Assembly: GCA_905331475.1 (NCBI GenBank)
Contig: CAJNYU010000435.1
Location: forward strand, 156,013 to 220,012
Direction: 5' to 3'
From: Rotaria socialis
Taxonomy: Eukaryota > Rotifera > Eurotatoria > Philodinida > Philodinidae
Length of the DNA: 64,000 nucleotides
This document shows, piece by piece, positions 25,859 through 42,900 of the stretch. The notes under the pieces are model-generated. The model worked only from the letters and a program-made list of their open reading frames with translations, was not told the origin of the DNA and did not search any database. The translations under genes were made by a program, and so were the position numbers. Position 1 is the stretch's first letter. Each line of letters opens with the position of its first letter.

Positions 25859-27649
25859 TAGGTTGAGGAAAAAGTTGGTGCACTGGACAAAGCTCCAATC
25901 AATATTTTTTTTGTTACTTTCTCAAAATAACACGACACACGAACTTTTTTTTTATTATGCAATAACTGACGGCTTCATGAGCCCTTACAATACAATGAGT
26001 ATGGGAAAAGAAAGAGAGATATGAACCGCTGTGACAGGACAGCACCAAAGATAAGACATACATGAACATACATTGACAGACAAGAGACACGGACAAAACA
26101 AGAGATATACATAAAGAGACATAAAAGACGCGGACACGGACAAACACTGTACATTAGTTGAACAATATACAAATACAAACAGATCAGCAGCGATAAGAAA
26201 AATCTTCATGATAAGGAAGAGAGAAAAAGGGGAGAGAGGGGCACGAAATAAGAGCACTGAGGCGAGAAGAAAAGAACGAGGTATTCTTTATAAAAAGGTC
26301 TCCGGGAAGTTAATGAGGAGATCAATTTCGTCGAGTTCAAAATCTGGGCTTGGGGCAGTGGGAGTGTTATCCTCCAACCAATTGAGAATTTTCTCAAGAA
26401 CGGACACGTCCTCAACATAACGCTTAGACATTCTAAGCCCCTTAATAGAGGATTCCTTGGCTCTCCGTGACTTTCTAAATTCATTTAGAGACGCTCTTTC
26501 GAATAATAGTTCACTGTCAACTGAGTCTGACAGCGCAATTAAATATTTGCACCAATAACGAACGCATCTATCTGTTAAGGAAGATTCATTTAACACAAAG
26601 GCCACGAAGTAGTCGTTCCACCCCCGACAGTGGAGAGTGTTTTCCAAACACGTGAAATAGAAATGGTCGAGGTCTTTGCGTTGCTTTTCAGAGAAAAGCG
26701 GAAAAACTGGATACAACCAGGTAAAAATCGGTAGGATATACGACAAGAACAGCACTCTTCTGAGTGTAGAGGATGTTCTACCCTCAAATCTAAATGAGTT
26801 CAACATAGCTAGCCGTTGTCTAATTTTAGTCTTCGACCTAGATATCATCTTGTCCCACTCAACTTTGGGTGTGACCCAGTACCCGAGGTACTTATATTCG
26901 TTGGTCCAACCGATTTTATGATTATTGACATCTAATTGGAAGCGGAGGAGGCCAATCGCTCTGGCGCTCCAGAGACCAACCGTTTTGTTATAGTTAATTG
27001 GCTGGTCCGTGAGCAGACAGTAGACCTCGAGTTGGTCAATGCAAGATTTGAGTTTCTTCTCTAAATCTTAGCATTGGTGACTAAACTTAATACCAATTTG
27101 TTTTGCTACAATTGCTGCTAGGTCATCCGCAAAAAAAGTGTGATAAGCAACAAGATAGAAACTCTGACATGTCCGCATGGTACGAAATAAAAATTGTAGG
27201 AGTCAAAATTACTCCCTGAGGACCTCCTTTTTCGATTTTAAACCGTCTCGACTTAACATTATTTATCTCAATGTAACCTCTGCGATTTGTTAACCAAGCG
27301 TAAATCCATTTCGTGTACGCTATGGGTATACCCATTTGTCGGAGCTTACCAACACACCCATCGTACCAAAGCATATCAAAGGCGCTCTTGAAATCGACAA
27401 ATAAAGTAGCGACTGGGGAGCTATTCGACATAAGACTAAATAAATCGTCTAAAAACACTAATAGTCTGGTCTGCAGTCTAAATCGTTCTCTGAAGCCGGA
27501 TTGATTATTCGGAAGAAGACCTCGTTTGTCTAATACGTCTTTGAATCTCACCAGAAATAATTTTACACCAACTTTCTGAAACGTGTCTAAAAGCGATATC
27601 GGCCTAGTGAGGGCTGGCAGGACGACGCACGAACTTTTTCCTCAACCTT
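25859..27649. repeat. Inverted repeats around a LINE fragment
   Basis: AGGTTGAGGAAAAAGTT at about 25860-25876 is matched in inverse by AACTTTTTCCTCAACCT at 27632-27648, with GTGC/GCAC continuing on the inner side. The pair encloses the reverse transcriptase remnant. This may be a terminal inverted repeat or a remnant of a fold-back insertion. A microsatellite-like AGAGACAC stretch lies at 26000-26140. Confidence 0.5.
26288..27625 (-). mobile_element. Truncated, broken non-LTR (LINE) reverse transcriptase
   Basis: The minus strand encodes part of a non-LTR retrotransposon reverse transcriptase. RPISLL and NQSGFRE motifs are followed by VDFKSAFD (palm motif A), GGPQG (motif B) and then FADD (motif C), which lies in another frame after a shift at an A-run near 27130. 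The thumb and C-terminal parts follow, down to a stop at 26288. There is also an in-frame stop near 27070. The 5' half, including any endonuclease, is missing, as usual for 5'-truncated LINE copies. It is not active. Confidence 0.85.
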
Positions 27650-27814
27650 ATACAAATGTTGATGAGTCAAGGAATAAACATTTGACTGTAACATAAGCAC
27701 ATACAACTCGAAGTTTAATACTCAACATCAGAAGTTAACCTTATGTTATGTTTTAAATTCGCCTATCTAGCTGAGACTTTAACCAACTGTTTAACTTCTA
27801 CCACTTTTCATTCG

Positions 27815-28206
27815 CTATATCTTGGTAAGATCTACAGTTTGTGTAAAAACACCCAGTAAAAACCTTGGCACGAGGGTCATGATAAGGGAAAAATAGCAAA
27901 ACTTTTGATAAATAATCCTGATCTCTGATGAAATCGCTAAGCGAATAGTCTCGATTTTAATCGAAACCATTATGAATCTTATATCAAAAGATAGATCTCG
28001 ATCAGATGTAGCATTTTATGTGAAAAACATCGCGCAAAGAACCTTGGCCCGGGGTCATAATAAGAGAAACATAACATATTTTTTGATGAATAATACCAAT
28101 TTGTGACAAAAAGACTCACCGAAAAGCATCCATTTAAATCGGAATCATTATAAATTCTATATTAAAAGATAGATCTTGGTCAGGTCTAGTGTTTTATGCA
28201 AAACAA
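27815..28206. repeat. Tandem repeat, unit about 175 bp
   Basis: Two full degenerate units and part of a third can be aligned by eye. Shared markers are ACCTTGG...GGGTCAT.ATAAG near 27860 and 28040, and AAAAGATAGATCT..GTCAG near 27990 and 28165, each about 175 bases apart. An earlier GGTAAGATCTAC...GTGTAAAAAC near 27824 is the end of a further unit. It has no coding capacity. Confidence 0.65.
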
Positions 28207-28277
28207 TTGGGTGGGTGTGAGTATGGCAGAAAATTTTATTCTTCTATCAGCCCACACCACACCCACATCCTCAATTA
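28206..28277. repeat. TGTGGG-type hairpin element 1
   Basis: AATTGGGTGGGTGTG on the left pairs with CCACACCACACCCACATCCT-CAATT on the right around a ~25-base loop. The arms are degenerate (TGTGGG)n. Similar hairpins lie near 56666 and 62529. Confidence 0.55.
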
Positions 28278-29829
28278 TCTGTAAGAAAATTTCAAAATTT
28301 TCTCATGATGTTGACTCACGCAATAATTTATCTGATCTACATCATGGAGGGGAACTCTTTCTGAAATTAGATTAGTTTACTGTCTGTAACAAATAACAAC
28401 TCTGGTTGCTTGTCAAATGGAATCAAGTGGAAACTGTCTGCCCCCACCCATGTATGTAATTACTCAGATGAATTCTATTTGGTAGATCAACCCCGTTACA
28501 AATCACTACTTCTTGATATCGCATTTTTTTCGACTGAAAGAAGCTCATGGTTACATTTCGAACAAGGAATTATCTAGTGAATAACTTATCGAGCATTCTT
28601 TGAGTTACACGATAGTAAAGTTACAACACTTATTCATCGCAGCATACAGGGTGCGTTAAAAAAAAAGAAACAATGGTAACAGAACTAAACTACGAATTCA
28701 GTAACTCTTATTTGATGTAGAACATATAGAACAATTAATTCATTATCTAACTTTTAGCCCCTGTTGGAAATGCATTATGCTCTCATTCATATCCTCACAC
28801 TCGTTCGTTTTCTGAGGAATAAGAATAGTTTGTTCAAGATAAATTTTACCCTTTAGAACTATGGTGATTGCCTGAGTTTTTTTTCTTGTTGATTATCAAA
28901 GTATGTGTTATACCATCTAATGGTTAAAACTAACGGAAACATAACATACAGCAGACGATGCACAGTTTTCTGAGCAACTTAAGACTGAAAATTAGAATTA
29001 AAAATGCAATGATATTATAAAAATCTATACCAAAACAATCGATGTACCTTTCAGCATAATTACTTGGTTCAATATTCGAAAGAGAAGAAGTCATGAAAGA
29101 AGAAGCTAGAAAAAGATTCAGATGGTGGCAGGAAAAGAGCATACTTATCTGCTTGCATGCATCGAAATTGCTCATACTAGAAGGTTGAGCTTGATTAGAA
29201 AAAAATGCAACTTCTATTAGCAACTAGTATACGGGGGTAGTCAGCAGTAGAATATAGAAAAGTCACGCCACATCATGTAACTATGACTTTCACAAAAAGT
29301 GATCTAAAGAAGTTTTATTATTCATCGCAGCATTTCTCTATATCCTCTGAAACCATAATGCGTTGTCTATTGAGTACTCGGTGATTGTTTTGTAATTTTC
29401 ACTTCAGATAATATGTTACAAAAGTGACAAGCGGCCATAACTACAATTATGCCACAACTAATAGTTTCTTAAAAAGTATGGTAATCTACTCAGATCATAT
29501 AAGAGATACTGAGGAAAATATTTAATTTACTAAAAGACAACATTTTCGCCATCGTTCAGTCAGTATCATCATCGTCATGTTTCTCTGCTAAGATCTATTT
29601 TTGTATTCATCTAAAAAAATACTATATAAACCACGAAAACATTGATTTATCGCCATATTTTTTATGGTTATGAGATGAATTCTTTTATTTTATTTATGGT
29701 TGATCTCAACCCTTTGCCTAATGTTTCTTCATCCCAAGTCTTCAATACAACTCGTAGATTAATAAATAATTGTTTTTACGACTAATGAATATGTTGAGGT
29801 TTTCTTGAAGAATTTTATTATCAATAACA
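28278..29829. other. Gene-free AT-rich stretch
   Basis: No supported gene, RNA or repeat. A 97-codon minus-strand frame at 28930-29223 is hydrophobic at its end but shows no motif, and its base composition is like the surroundings. Confidence 0.4.
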
Positions 29830-30310
29830 TTATTTTTCATATAATTCAATAAGAGCCTTCAGATATGCATCGAAAATGCTTTCGAATATGCTACACTGTG
29901 GGTTTTCGTTCTTTTTGTGACATCTGGTCAGAAATGAACGGTAGACATTAAATACTGACATCACAAAGTATCCATTGTTATTAGTCATGATATTTGTCTT
30001 CGAATTCAATCTTCTGAAATGAAAGCTTTTCATCTGTGAACGTATGAATTTCTCACTGGTCAGCTCTTTTTACTTTCTTAACATCTCTTCGTCAGTTTGC
30101 TTCTGTCGATATTTTCCAGACGAAGATAATTTAACAAATGAATTGAAATCTGGTTTGATGAATGTTTGAGTGTGAGGACGCTTATCTACAGCGGTCTGCC
30201 ATAATTCAAATTCTTTTTCGTCTGGTCAACATATAGCTTTTGCGCACTCTCTTGCTTTATTTGCAGGACAATTGTGTTCCAGTAAATCATGCAGGAGCTT
30301 AATTCTTCGG
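29830..30310 (-). pseudogene. Unrecognised gene remnant with internal stops
   Basis: One minus-strand frame reads a plausible protein (LLHDLLEHNCPANKAREC, then DEKEFELWQTAVDKR, then SSGKYRQKQTDEEMLRK, then a C-terminal helix-like part ending IELYEK). It is broken by a TGA after KAIC and a TAA after LRK. The composition is protein-like (charged, amphipathic) and unlike the spacer. I cannot name the family. Confidence 0.4.
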
Positions 30311-30732
30311 TATGTGTTCGAACATCATCATTAGAAAAAGCATAGTTTTATATTAAAGTAAATAAGTACTTTGCCGAAGTTTGAAACTTATTAAATATTC
30401 AAAACAACGCCTTCGTTTGTAGCTGTACTTTCTACGGCTGATTGTAATTGACAGTATACAGTAGAATTTACTATTAATTCAATGTATATATTAACCATAA
30501 TATTGATCTTTCATTTTGAGGACATTGCCATCCGAAGATTTTCGTATTCGATATGACATAATAATATCATGGTTGATTTACATTCACACTTATCGATCAA
30601 CTAACTACTCCAAAATAGGGAAATTATGAATTCACGCGTTTTGATAAATATTAAAAAGAAATGCATCAAGTACATATACATTGAAACAAATATTTTATTT
30701 GATTGTATCTATAAATATGGGTATATATTTGT

Positions 30733-31803
30733 CTATGAGGACTGTTCCTTTAAACGTTTTTCTAAGGCTTTTGAACGTTGCCGATCAATCAATTCCATTT
30801 CACGTACTTTCTAAAAACAAATAAAGTGACTAAATGAAATAAAAGCTTATAAAACTATACTCACATCGGCAATTTCATTTGAAATAAGTTGTTGATATTC
30901 TTTTCTTTTACCTAGAGTAGTCATTTGTTCGAGAAATTGTTTTCTCTCTTCGACTTCAAGTACCACTATAAAATAAAGTTTCTAAGTAGAATATCATTTA
31001 AAAAGATCAATGTCAGCATACATTCATCGAATCGATCGAGTTCTCGTGGTGGTGGTGTTGGCGAACGTTGAGCTGCTTGAAGCGCCATTTTTGCTGGATC
31101 AACACCATATGCCATTAAATGTGCTAGACGATCTTTTTCTTGTTCAGTACGAACTTCTACAAGAAAATTTAATTTAATTTAAATTTTTTGATAACTATTT
31201 ATTTAATTTTACTCATTGGTCTTGGTTGATAATCAGGTGGAGTATAAGCACCTGAATTAACAATATCATTATAAGTACGTAATCCTGAAGTATGTGAAGT
31301 TCTACAGAGACAACGAATAATTCTTTTCCAAAAGATGATACTTTTATCTAATCAATAGTTACCTTGATTGACGATTTGTTTCTATTCGTTTGGTTACGGA
31401 TGCTTTCGTTTGTGTTGATGATGGACCGAGTCTTTCTGGTAATGATTCACCTCCTAGAAATAAATATTATGAACTAAAAATTGATTAAATCTTTGACTGA
31501 ATTCATGCGTGAATATTATATACTGTTAATATAAGTATTAATACATAATTCTGGTTTCAGCTGTTCATTTACTTTATATCACTTACGAAGCATATGACTT
31601 GTTAGTTGACGACGTTGGAAATTATTAATGCGAGACTCTTCCATAAGTGCTAAACCATAAAAAAATAATTTTGATAAATTCGATTAAGAAATACAATTCA
31701 ATAGTTTACTCTTAAGCAATTTAGTTGTTTCATTACTAAATTGTGGTTTTCGTGTATTCCATAAGCCGCCATCAGTAAGCATAACTGACGGTTTTCCTGC
31801 CAT
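30733..31803 (-). CDS. UPF0193 (EVG1 / C22orf23) homologue
   Basis: Seven short exons on the minus strand encode about 210 residues. They start MAGKPSVMLTDG at 31803 and end LEKRLKEQSS at 30733. The segments MEESRINNFQRRQL, GGESLPERLGPSS, PPRELDRFDE and EERKQFLEQMTTLGKRKEYQ match, in order, the conserved blocks of the UPF0193 family. The family is found mainly in ciliated animals, and its biochemical role is not established. Introns are 50-100 bases and GT-AG. The gene is divergent from the PNRC-like gene, sharing a ~1.2-kb upstream region. Confidence 0.85.
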
Positions 31804-32979
31804 CGTTTCTCAACAAATTCTAACAATTAACTATGACGCATACAAACGCACATGATTTCCTCCATTAGTCTATACTGTTGCCTAACAACAACCTTTACTG
31901 TTTTTTTTTGTCGCTAAGAAATTATATAAATAAATAAATGAACGTATGTATCGTATTTTTCTTTTCTATCAATGATATAATTGTGCACTTAGTGTCCCCC
32001 ATTGATCGATAATCATGCATACTTTTTTCCATTTGTTTATTCGCTATGTCGTCAGTCGTTCTAATACTAAGGCGTATTCGCGAACCCACTCATCAATTTG
32101 ATTAGAGACAGAAAAAAGCGAGCGAGCGAGCGAGAGAGAGAAAAGAGAAGAAGAACTCCATTTATTTGTGTACATGTCCTATTCGAGACATGTGTGTGAA
32201 TAAGCGAACAAAATTCTTTTTCGTACGAACTGACGAACTCTCACTTGTCTGTATGTCCGTTAGACAGAGAAGGTCAATTTCACTTAAAACAGTAAGAAAA
32301 TTATGATTTTTATTTGTGACTAGGTATTTTTTTTATTTTTAATGACTCATTGAAAATAAAAATAAAATGCTGTTTTTTTCCTGTCAGAATGCTGATGCAA
32401 TATAACGTTTCAAAGATGAGTAATACGCATTTCTTTCTTTTCTTTTGTAATTATTTCTAAGCAAATGTTTATGGATATATATATTTATAAGTTGACAGCT
32501 GTGTCGATGCCTCCTATCGAATATTGATTTGATCGTTGCTAGATCAGAGACAGAGAGAGTTAAGAAAAAAAACTTGAATGAGGCTTTCTAGGACTTCCGT
32601 TCGACATTTTTTCCCTACAGAAATACGACAGTTGCTTTTATGTTAGTCTGGTTTGATTGTTGCAGTGTGTTCTCTATTTTCCTCTTTTGGTCTATTCTTG
32701 CACTAATAATCAATGCGAGAATGCAGTGTTGTTTATAGAAGCTTTATGTTTTTCTATCGTCACTTTTTTCTTCGTCGTTGCCTATGAGCCCACTCAATTC
32801 TTTTTCTCGTCATCAAATATTATATATGCAACTTGTTTTGTCTAATCTTTTCATCAGTATATCAATTTAAATAACGAAAGCATCATCATGACCTCACTTC
32901 TTTTACAATTATATGAAATTCTTTTAGATTTCTCTTTTTTTTTTCTTGTCTTTCCAATTGAAAAAAAAATACAATCACC
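31804..32979. promoter_or_regulatory. Divergent upstream region (UPF0193 / PNRC-like)
   Basis: The region between two divergent starts holds no gene. Visible features are a GAGCGAGC run at 32118-32136, AG-rich runs and a T-rich tract before 32980. It probably carries the promoters of both genes. Confidence 0.4.
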
Positions 32980-33465
32980 ATGAACAATCGAAAATCACCT
33001 GTTAAACAGCAGCGCACAAAAAATTCTAATTTTATACCTGTTTCAAATAATTCAAATCGTATACGGTCAAATAGTAGTATGGGTGGATCATATTTTAAAA
33101 GTGCGAATTCTCAATATCGCCATTATTCTCATACAAATTCACCTACGGCAATGTCGGCTAGTTTATCACCAGCCGTACCATTATTTTATTCGAATATTTA
33201 TGCAGATCCGCCTGAATGTGCATTTTTACCCAAACCACCTGAATCATGGTATTTAAATTCAAATGATGAAAATCTTCCCGTTCTAATCGAAGATAAAAAG
33301 GAAATAGCAAAAGAAAAAATTGCACAAAAATCAAATTATAAAAATAATAATAATAACAACAACAACAACAACAACAACAATAATAATAGAGGTTTCTATA
33401 GTCCATGTTATTCAATAAGAAAGTATGAAAAATTCCCAATAGCATACATATCTGTTAAAGGTTAA
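32980..33465 (+). CDS. PNRC-like decapping / nuclear receptor cofactor
   Basis: A single-exon gene of 161 residues, basic and low in complexity. It contains FYSNIYADPPECAFLPKPPESW (written here in parts: FYSNIYADPP, then ECAFLPKPPESW) at about residues 68-89. This fits the signature of the PNRC family, YAG-x-F-x-PP...LPKPP-x-W. In PNRC2 the proline motif binds the EVH1 domain of DCP1A and helps link UPF1 to decapping. The canonical serine-proline part is replaced by PPECAF. A run of 15 asparagines (AAT/AAC) follows at about 33341-33388 and is probably unstable in length. The rest has no fold I recognise. Confidence 0.66.
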   Translation: MNNRKSPVKQQRTKNSNFIPVSNNSNRIRSNSSMGGSYFKSANSQYRHYSHTNSPTAMSASLSPAVPLFYSNIYADPPECAFLPKPPESWYLNSNDENLPVLIEDKKEIAKEKIAQKSNYKNNNNNNNNNNNNNNNRGFYSPCYSIRKYEKFPIAYISVKG

Positions 33466-35117
33466 AATTGCATTTGAAAGGTTTTTCTTTTTTGATATTT
33501 GAGAATGACCTTGCTTCCTCTCGTATTTTCTTTACTCCTGTACAGTAGTGCTTTGGTTTCTCATGTAATCTATTTCTCACTGTATATGTTTGAGCATAGT
33601 AAAGCAGTATTTTGTACATACGGCCGAGTCTCTCTGTCGTTGACAAAAAACGGTGATTCTTTGTCTCTTCTATAATCAGGTTATCGCAATAGGTTCTCGT
33701 TACTTTACTTTCTGTTCTTTTTTCGTCTCTATATGATTTATGTTTAATTTCGAACAATAACAAGAGTCATTTCTAGTCTGTTTGGTTTTCGTTTTTGAAA
33801 TTTGACTTGACGAGTAGAGTTCTTGTTTTTGCTTTTTTTTCTCGCTTGATCGATGGATAACAGTGATGAATTTAGTTTGTTTTCGTTTCGTTTTCTCATT
33901 CGACTGTGATAAAATTCAGAAAGAACGAGAAGAAATAAAACAAATAACATTAAAAATGATTTTATTTTTCGATCTTGCGATTTTTTTTGTGTGTTTGGTG
34001 TTTTGTCTTTTGTCGTCATATTTGTATTTACTCAGTTTTTTTTTGTTTTTTTATTGTGTAGTCTTTTCTATGTTGTTGATTGTGACTTTTCCGATACTGT
34101 GACTCGAGTCAGATTGTTGATTAAGTCAATGCTTCTACAACATAGTTCACATTTTTTCTATGTTTTTGTGTTTTTTCCTTTGCAGTAAAAAATATATTTG
34201 TCCTGTTGAAAAAAAAATCTGACGACTTGAAAGGCTGAAATTTGAATCGAAATGAATAGTATTTATAACATCATTGATATAATTGAAAATGCCTTTGATT
34301 TGCAAGCTGCTGGTCTTTTTAGGCACGAACAAAATAGTTATTGCAAGTCATGCAATGCAAAAGTATGAGTAGGCGAAAATAGAACTAAAAAGAAAAATAA
34401 TATATGAAAATTTGAATAGTACTTGAGGGTGGTAGCTTTCATCTTTTTGTTTGAATAATGAATAGTGATCTTTTGATATGATTTCTTATGGACATAAGTT
34501 TGCGAAAAGCTCGTAAAAAGAAATCAAGAATGCATCAATCAAGGACTTGCTCGAATATTCTGTGCGAAGAGAATGTTGACGATGAGATAAGATTTATCTG
34601 TATCATTCAGTTGCCGGTAATTATAAATGCGAAATGACACGTATTATCTTTTGACGCAGTTTTTCTTCTATCCATAATACAAATATCATTTGATGTAAAC
34701 TGTCATGAGAAATTATTATTCATAATTAAAAGTTTCTATTGCATACCACTATTGTATTTATTTAAAAAGTGTAGAAAAAAAAGAAGACGAAGAATATACA
34801 CACACGAATACACGAGGAAAAGAATGAAAGAGTAAATATGATATTATGAGATTGGTAATAGCTTCGGTTTCGGAGATAGAATAATACACCTGAGTTAGAA
34901 GTTAGTTAGTTTTGAGCACCACGGCTAATGTTTGCCTATATTACAAAAATGATTATATCGTTAAATATAAACAGACATGTATAAAAAAAAGGAACAACAA
35001 CGAAGAACACGATTATTTTTGAGTAATGAAAGACGAACAAATAATACTAGACAGATAAGCCATGTATAAAAGAAAAAGAAAATTTGATGTCGTATATTTT
35101 TTTACTATGCAAATTGC
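33466..35117. other. Convergent intergenic region (PNRC-like / GIT)
   Basis: No gene is supported. The first part is T-rich 3' UTR-like sequence; the rest is AT-rich with an A-rich GAAAGAG segment at 34775-34840. Open frames here are low in complexity. Confidence 0.4.
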
Positions 35118-39290
<4,173 letters not shown>

Positions 39291-39673
39291 ATTAATTTTT
39301 TCAATAAATTAAATATTCATCTAGAAATGATTTTCAAAACAATAAATACAATATAATCTTCTTGTTCGTTCTTTGTTTTTTATTTTTAAATAAACACATC
39401 ATGTATAAACAACTATATGGTGGGTGAAAATGATAAATAGATCTTTTATCTCTCACATGAACAAGTCGAAAAAAAGAAACAAACGAGAAAAAGAAACCAT
39501 GATAAAATAATACACATAATGAGAGACACGTGGGAAAATCACTTTTCCCTCATGGTTGATCGTAAACTTTGCTTTTTATTTATCAAAAACAACGAAGAAT
39601 AAGTCACAGGATGCTAATTTATGATTTAATCGGTTCTTGTTTGTCTTTGTATGAAAGAATAGAAAGTGATGTT

Positions 39674-39708
<35 letters not shown>

Positions 39709-39959
39709 CAAGTTCTACTGTACGATCTTTTCAACCGAGAAAAAAAAGAAGAAAACCAGAACAGTAACGGAAAACGAACAAAAAAGTAGCAGTTTTTTTA
39801 TCAAGGCAAAAAGATGCTTATTTACATAGGAGAGAAAGAGAGACACTAAAAAGAAAAAAAAACAAAACTGAATCCGACATAGTCATATATCTATTGTCGT
39901 CGTGTTCGTTTCTAGAATAAAAAATTGAAAGAAAATCATAGGTGAATTGACATTTAAAT
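39291..39959. other. Spacer between GIT and the next minus-strand gene
   Basis: It holds the GIT upstream region and the 3' UTR of the neighbour. A (TA)n run lies at 39680-39705. No gene is seen. Confidence 0.4.
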
Positions 39960-42900
39960 CTATTTATTTACTCGATCATTTGTTCGAACTAGTGAATCAC
40001 CATCACGAATTTTTGGATATTCAACTTCAAAATAATTAAATAATTTTTCTAGATTATCAGCAGATATTTTCGATAAGCCATTATTAACTAATGAATCTTT
40101 GATATCATGTACGGATTTATAAAATTCATCTTTTGATAATATCATACCACTCTAAATAAAACAAAAGATTTTTTTTTTTGAACGTAACAACATCAGTTGG
40201 CATAAAAATTATATATTGATCAGCTGTGTTTGTCTACTCCCTGATGCAAAACGATGCGCATAGACTTATTTTTACTCATAGATGACATTATCAACCAATA
40301 GAATACAGATGGTATCGAAACTTACAACAAGATTGGCTTGAATTATATCAAATTTAGTTGATAAGTTCTGTTGACAATTAACATCAAGAAAACGAAAACC
40401 GTATTGAGATAAAACATTACGAAGAAGACTAAAATAATAATAATTAGAGAAGAAATAATCAACAAAAGAAATATTACGTGTCTGCTGCTACTGTCCAACT
40501 TTCATCACTAGATGAATTATCATCAAGAGATTGTCCATTTCGTTTCTTTGGTAGATTACCTAGAGAGAGAAATATAATAGTTCAAGAATACATTTAACAA
40601 TTTATTTACCTTTTGTTAGTTGTTCTATACTGTTCTCATTATCATCAATACATTGAATACATTTATCTTCCATAGCTGGTCGTATATTCGATGTTGAACA
40701 TAACGATTGTATTGGTGATATTAATGGAATTGTTATTGTTTTAATTGAATGTGAACTATTATGTTGTATTGGAATACTATTTGGCGATAATATATTAAGA
40801 TCGTATGTTGAATCGTTATGTTGCGTTTGTGTTGCTATTGTTGGCAAACTATATTGTTGTATAAGACGTGTTGGTGTTAATTGTTGACGAAAATCAGTTG
40901 AGGAAAATATTGTCGAATTACAATTTGCTAAATCATCGGTGGTATTATGATTAGTAATAGTTAAAGGCACATTTAAAGTAGATGTTGAAATATTACTACT
41001 TGTTGTAGTATGTAGTCGTTGCTGTAAATCATGAGAAGGATCAATAGGATCGGTGGTACTTGGGCGAGGCATGATAGCTCGTTCCTAAAAACAAAATAGA
41101 ATTTTTTAACACTATGTGGTGTAATAGAATGACATACCTTATTTCTTTTCTTTGTCGTTTTGAAACAAGCGAGTACAGAAACCGAACCACCTGCAGTCGT
41201 TGTATTATGCATTTGTTTAGGTTCATAGCACATGCTTGTAGCTGTTGCAACAGACATAGGCTTAGCATCAGTATTGATTGTTGAAGTAGTCGGAGCCGTT
41301 GTGGCACGTACACGAAAGACAGGTACATCTGTAAATCAATGAGAATGTGTTTTTTTTTGAATACGTCTTGTCATTTCCGAAAACATACTTGAATTCACCG
41401 ATGTCATTCGATAAATCATAGGACCATGTGTTGATGTTGGTCGTTGTTGAAAATTAATTGCCATGGGTTTCGTTAGTTCATCATGTCTTGGGCTTGTTGT
41501 TATAGTCGATGATGGACTAGTTGCTAATAAAAATGCAAAATAGTGACTTATTTAAATATATATAATTCCAACTAACCATGATTGCCATTATTCGGTGAAT
41601 AAACTGGAAGAACTTTAGCAATCGGTCGTAAAATTTTACCAACAGGTTTATCTGTTGGCGTTGTACTTGATGAACGTCTGCGTAGTTTATTCAAATTTGG
41701 CGATGTTGTTATAGTTACTTCCTGTGCTGCTTGAGGTATTTGATCAATAGAACAAGTTGTCAGTGTTGATATTGGATGAAGTGTTGTTGTTGTTGTTGTT
41801 GAAAGAGATTCATTTGATGTTCGAGATGGTATAACAATTTGAACATTTTTCGGCAATGCTGAACTTAATTTCACTAATTTAACCGGACTACTATTAACAA
41901 GATTTGTTTGCTGCAGTTGTTGTTGCTGATGAAGAGAAGATTGTTGATGGTTCGTTCCCGATGATACAAGAATTATTTTCGTATTTCCTATTTGAATATT
42001 TGTTGTTGGCTTCGGTACAACAGTTTGAAAATTTAATATGCGTGGAGAAACGAATAATGTTGATGCTGAAGATTTCATTTGATCATTCGAAACAATCGAA
42101 GAGTTTGTCTGAATCGAATTCGATTGTGTTGTTTGAATAATCATTTGCTGCTGCTGTTGGTGCGGTGTTTGTTTCATAGGGGATGTTTGTTGCATAGAGT
42201 TTCGTAATTCACTTGCAGTTGATGATAATAATGCAAGATCATTACGATAATAATCCGACGAGGGAATAGTTGTAATAGGTTTTGTAATAGATGTAGTCTG
42301 GAAAAGAATAAACAGAAATGTGTTCGAATGAAAACAATATTTCTCTGTGGTAGTCTTGTTGATCGAATTATGTAAATATACTTACGTTTGTATTAACAAT
42401 ATTTGCCAATGGTTTTGATTCAGTATTTGTACTACTAGCTGTATTATTACCAGGAGTGCCAGTAATCATATTAACAATAAATGGAGCATTGTTCAGGAGA
42501 GTTATAGCAACAAGTTTATCAACCGTATCACGAACAATATCTTCGATAGTTTCCGATGTTGATGGTGTAGCATCATCCATTGATTCATTTGTTTGTTGTT
42601 GTTCGCTATGATTATTATTAATATCCTCATCATCATCATCATCGCCATCCATAAAGTCGATATCATCTGCGAAATCATCATTAGTATTAAAAGATTTACT
42701 ACGATTTCGATTCGATGGTGTTCGTTTTGTGTTTGTTAAATTATGATTTGGTCGTTTACGTGCTAATTTAAATGAATGATTTGATTGAGATGTTAAGGAA
42801 TTTGGATGTGATGATGGTAATACAGATGATATTACTGATCGGTGGTGGTGGTGGTGCTGTTGCTGTTGTTGTGATTGCTTTGAGGATGTTGTCGAACGTG

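Noticed and set aside
25914..26257. Overlapping minus-strand frames rich in V, S, C and L
   Set aside because: They are translations of an AGAGACA-rich microsatellite-like stretch inside the inverted-repeat element.
28930..29223. 97-codon minus-strand frame with a hydrophobic end
   Set aside because: No motif, no splice support and composition equal to the spacer.
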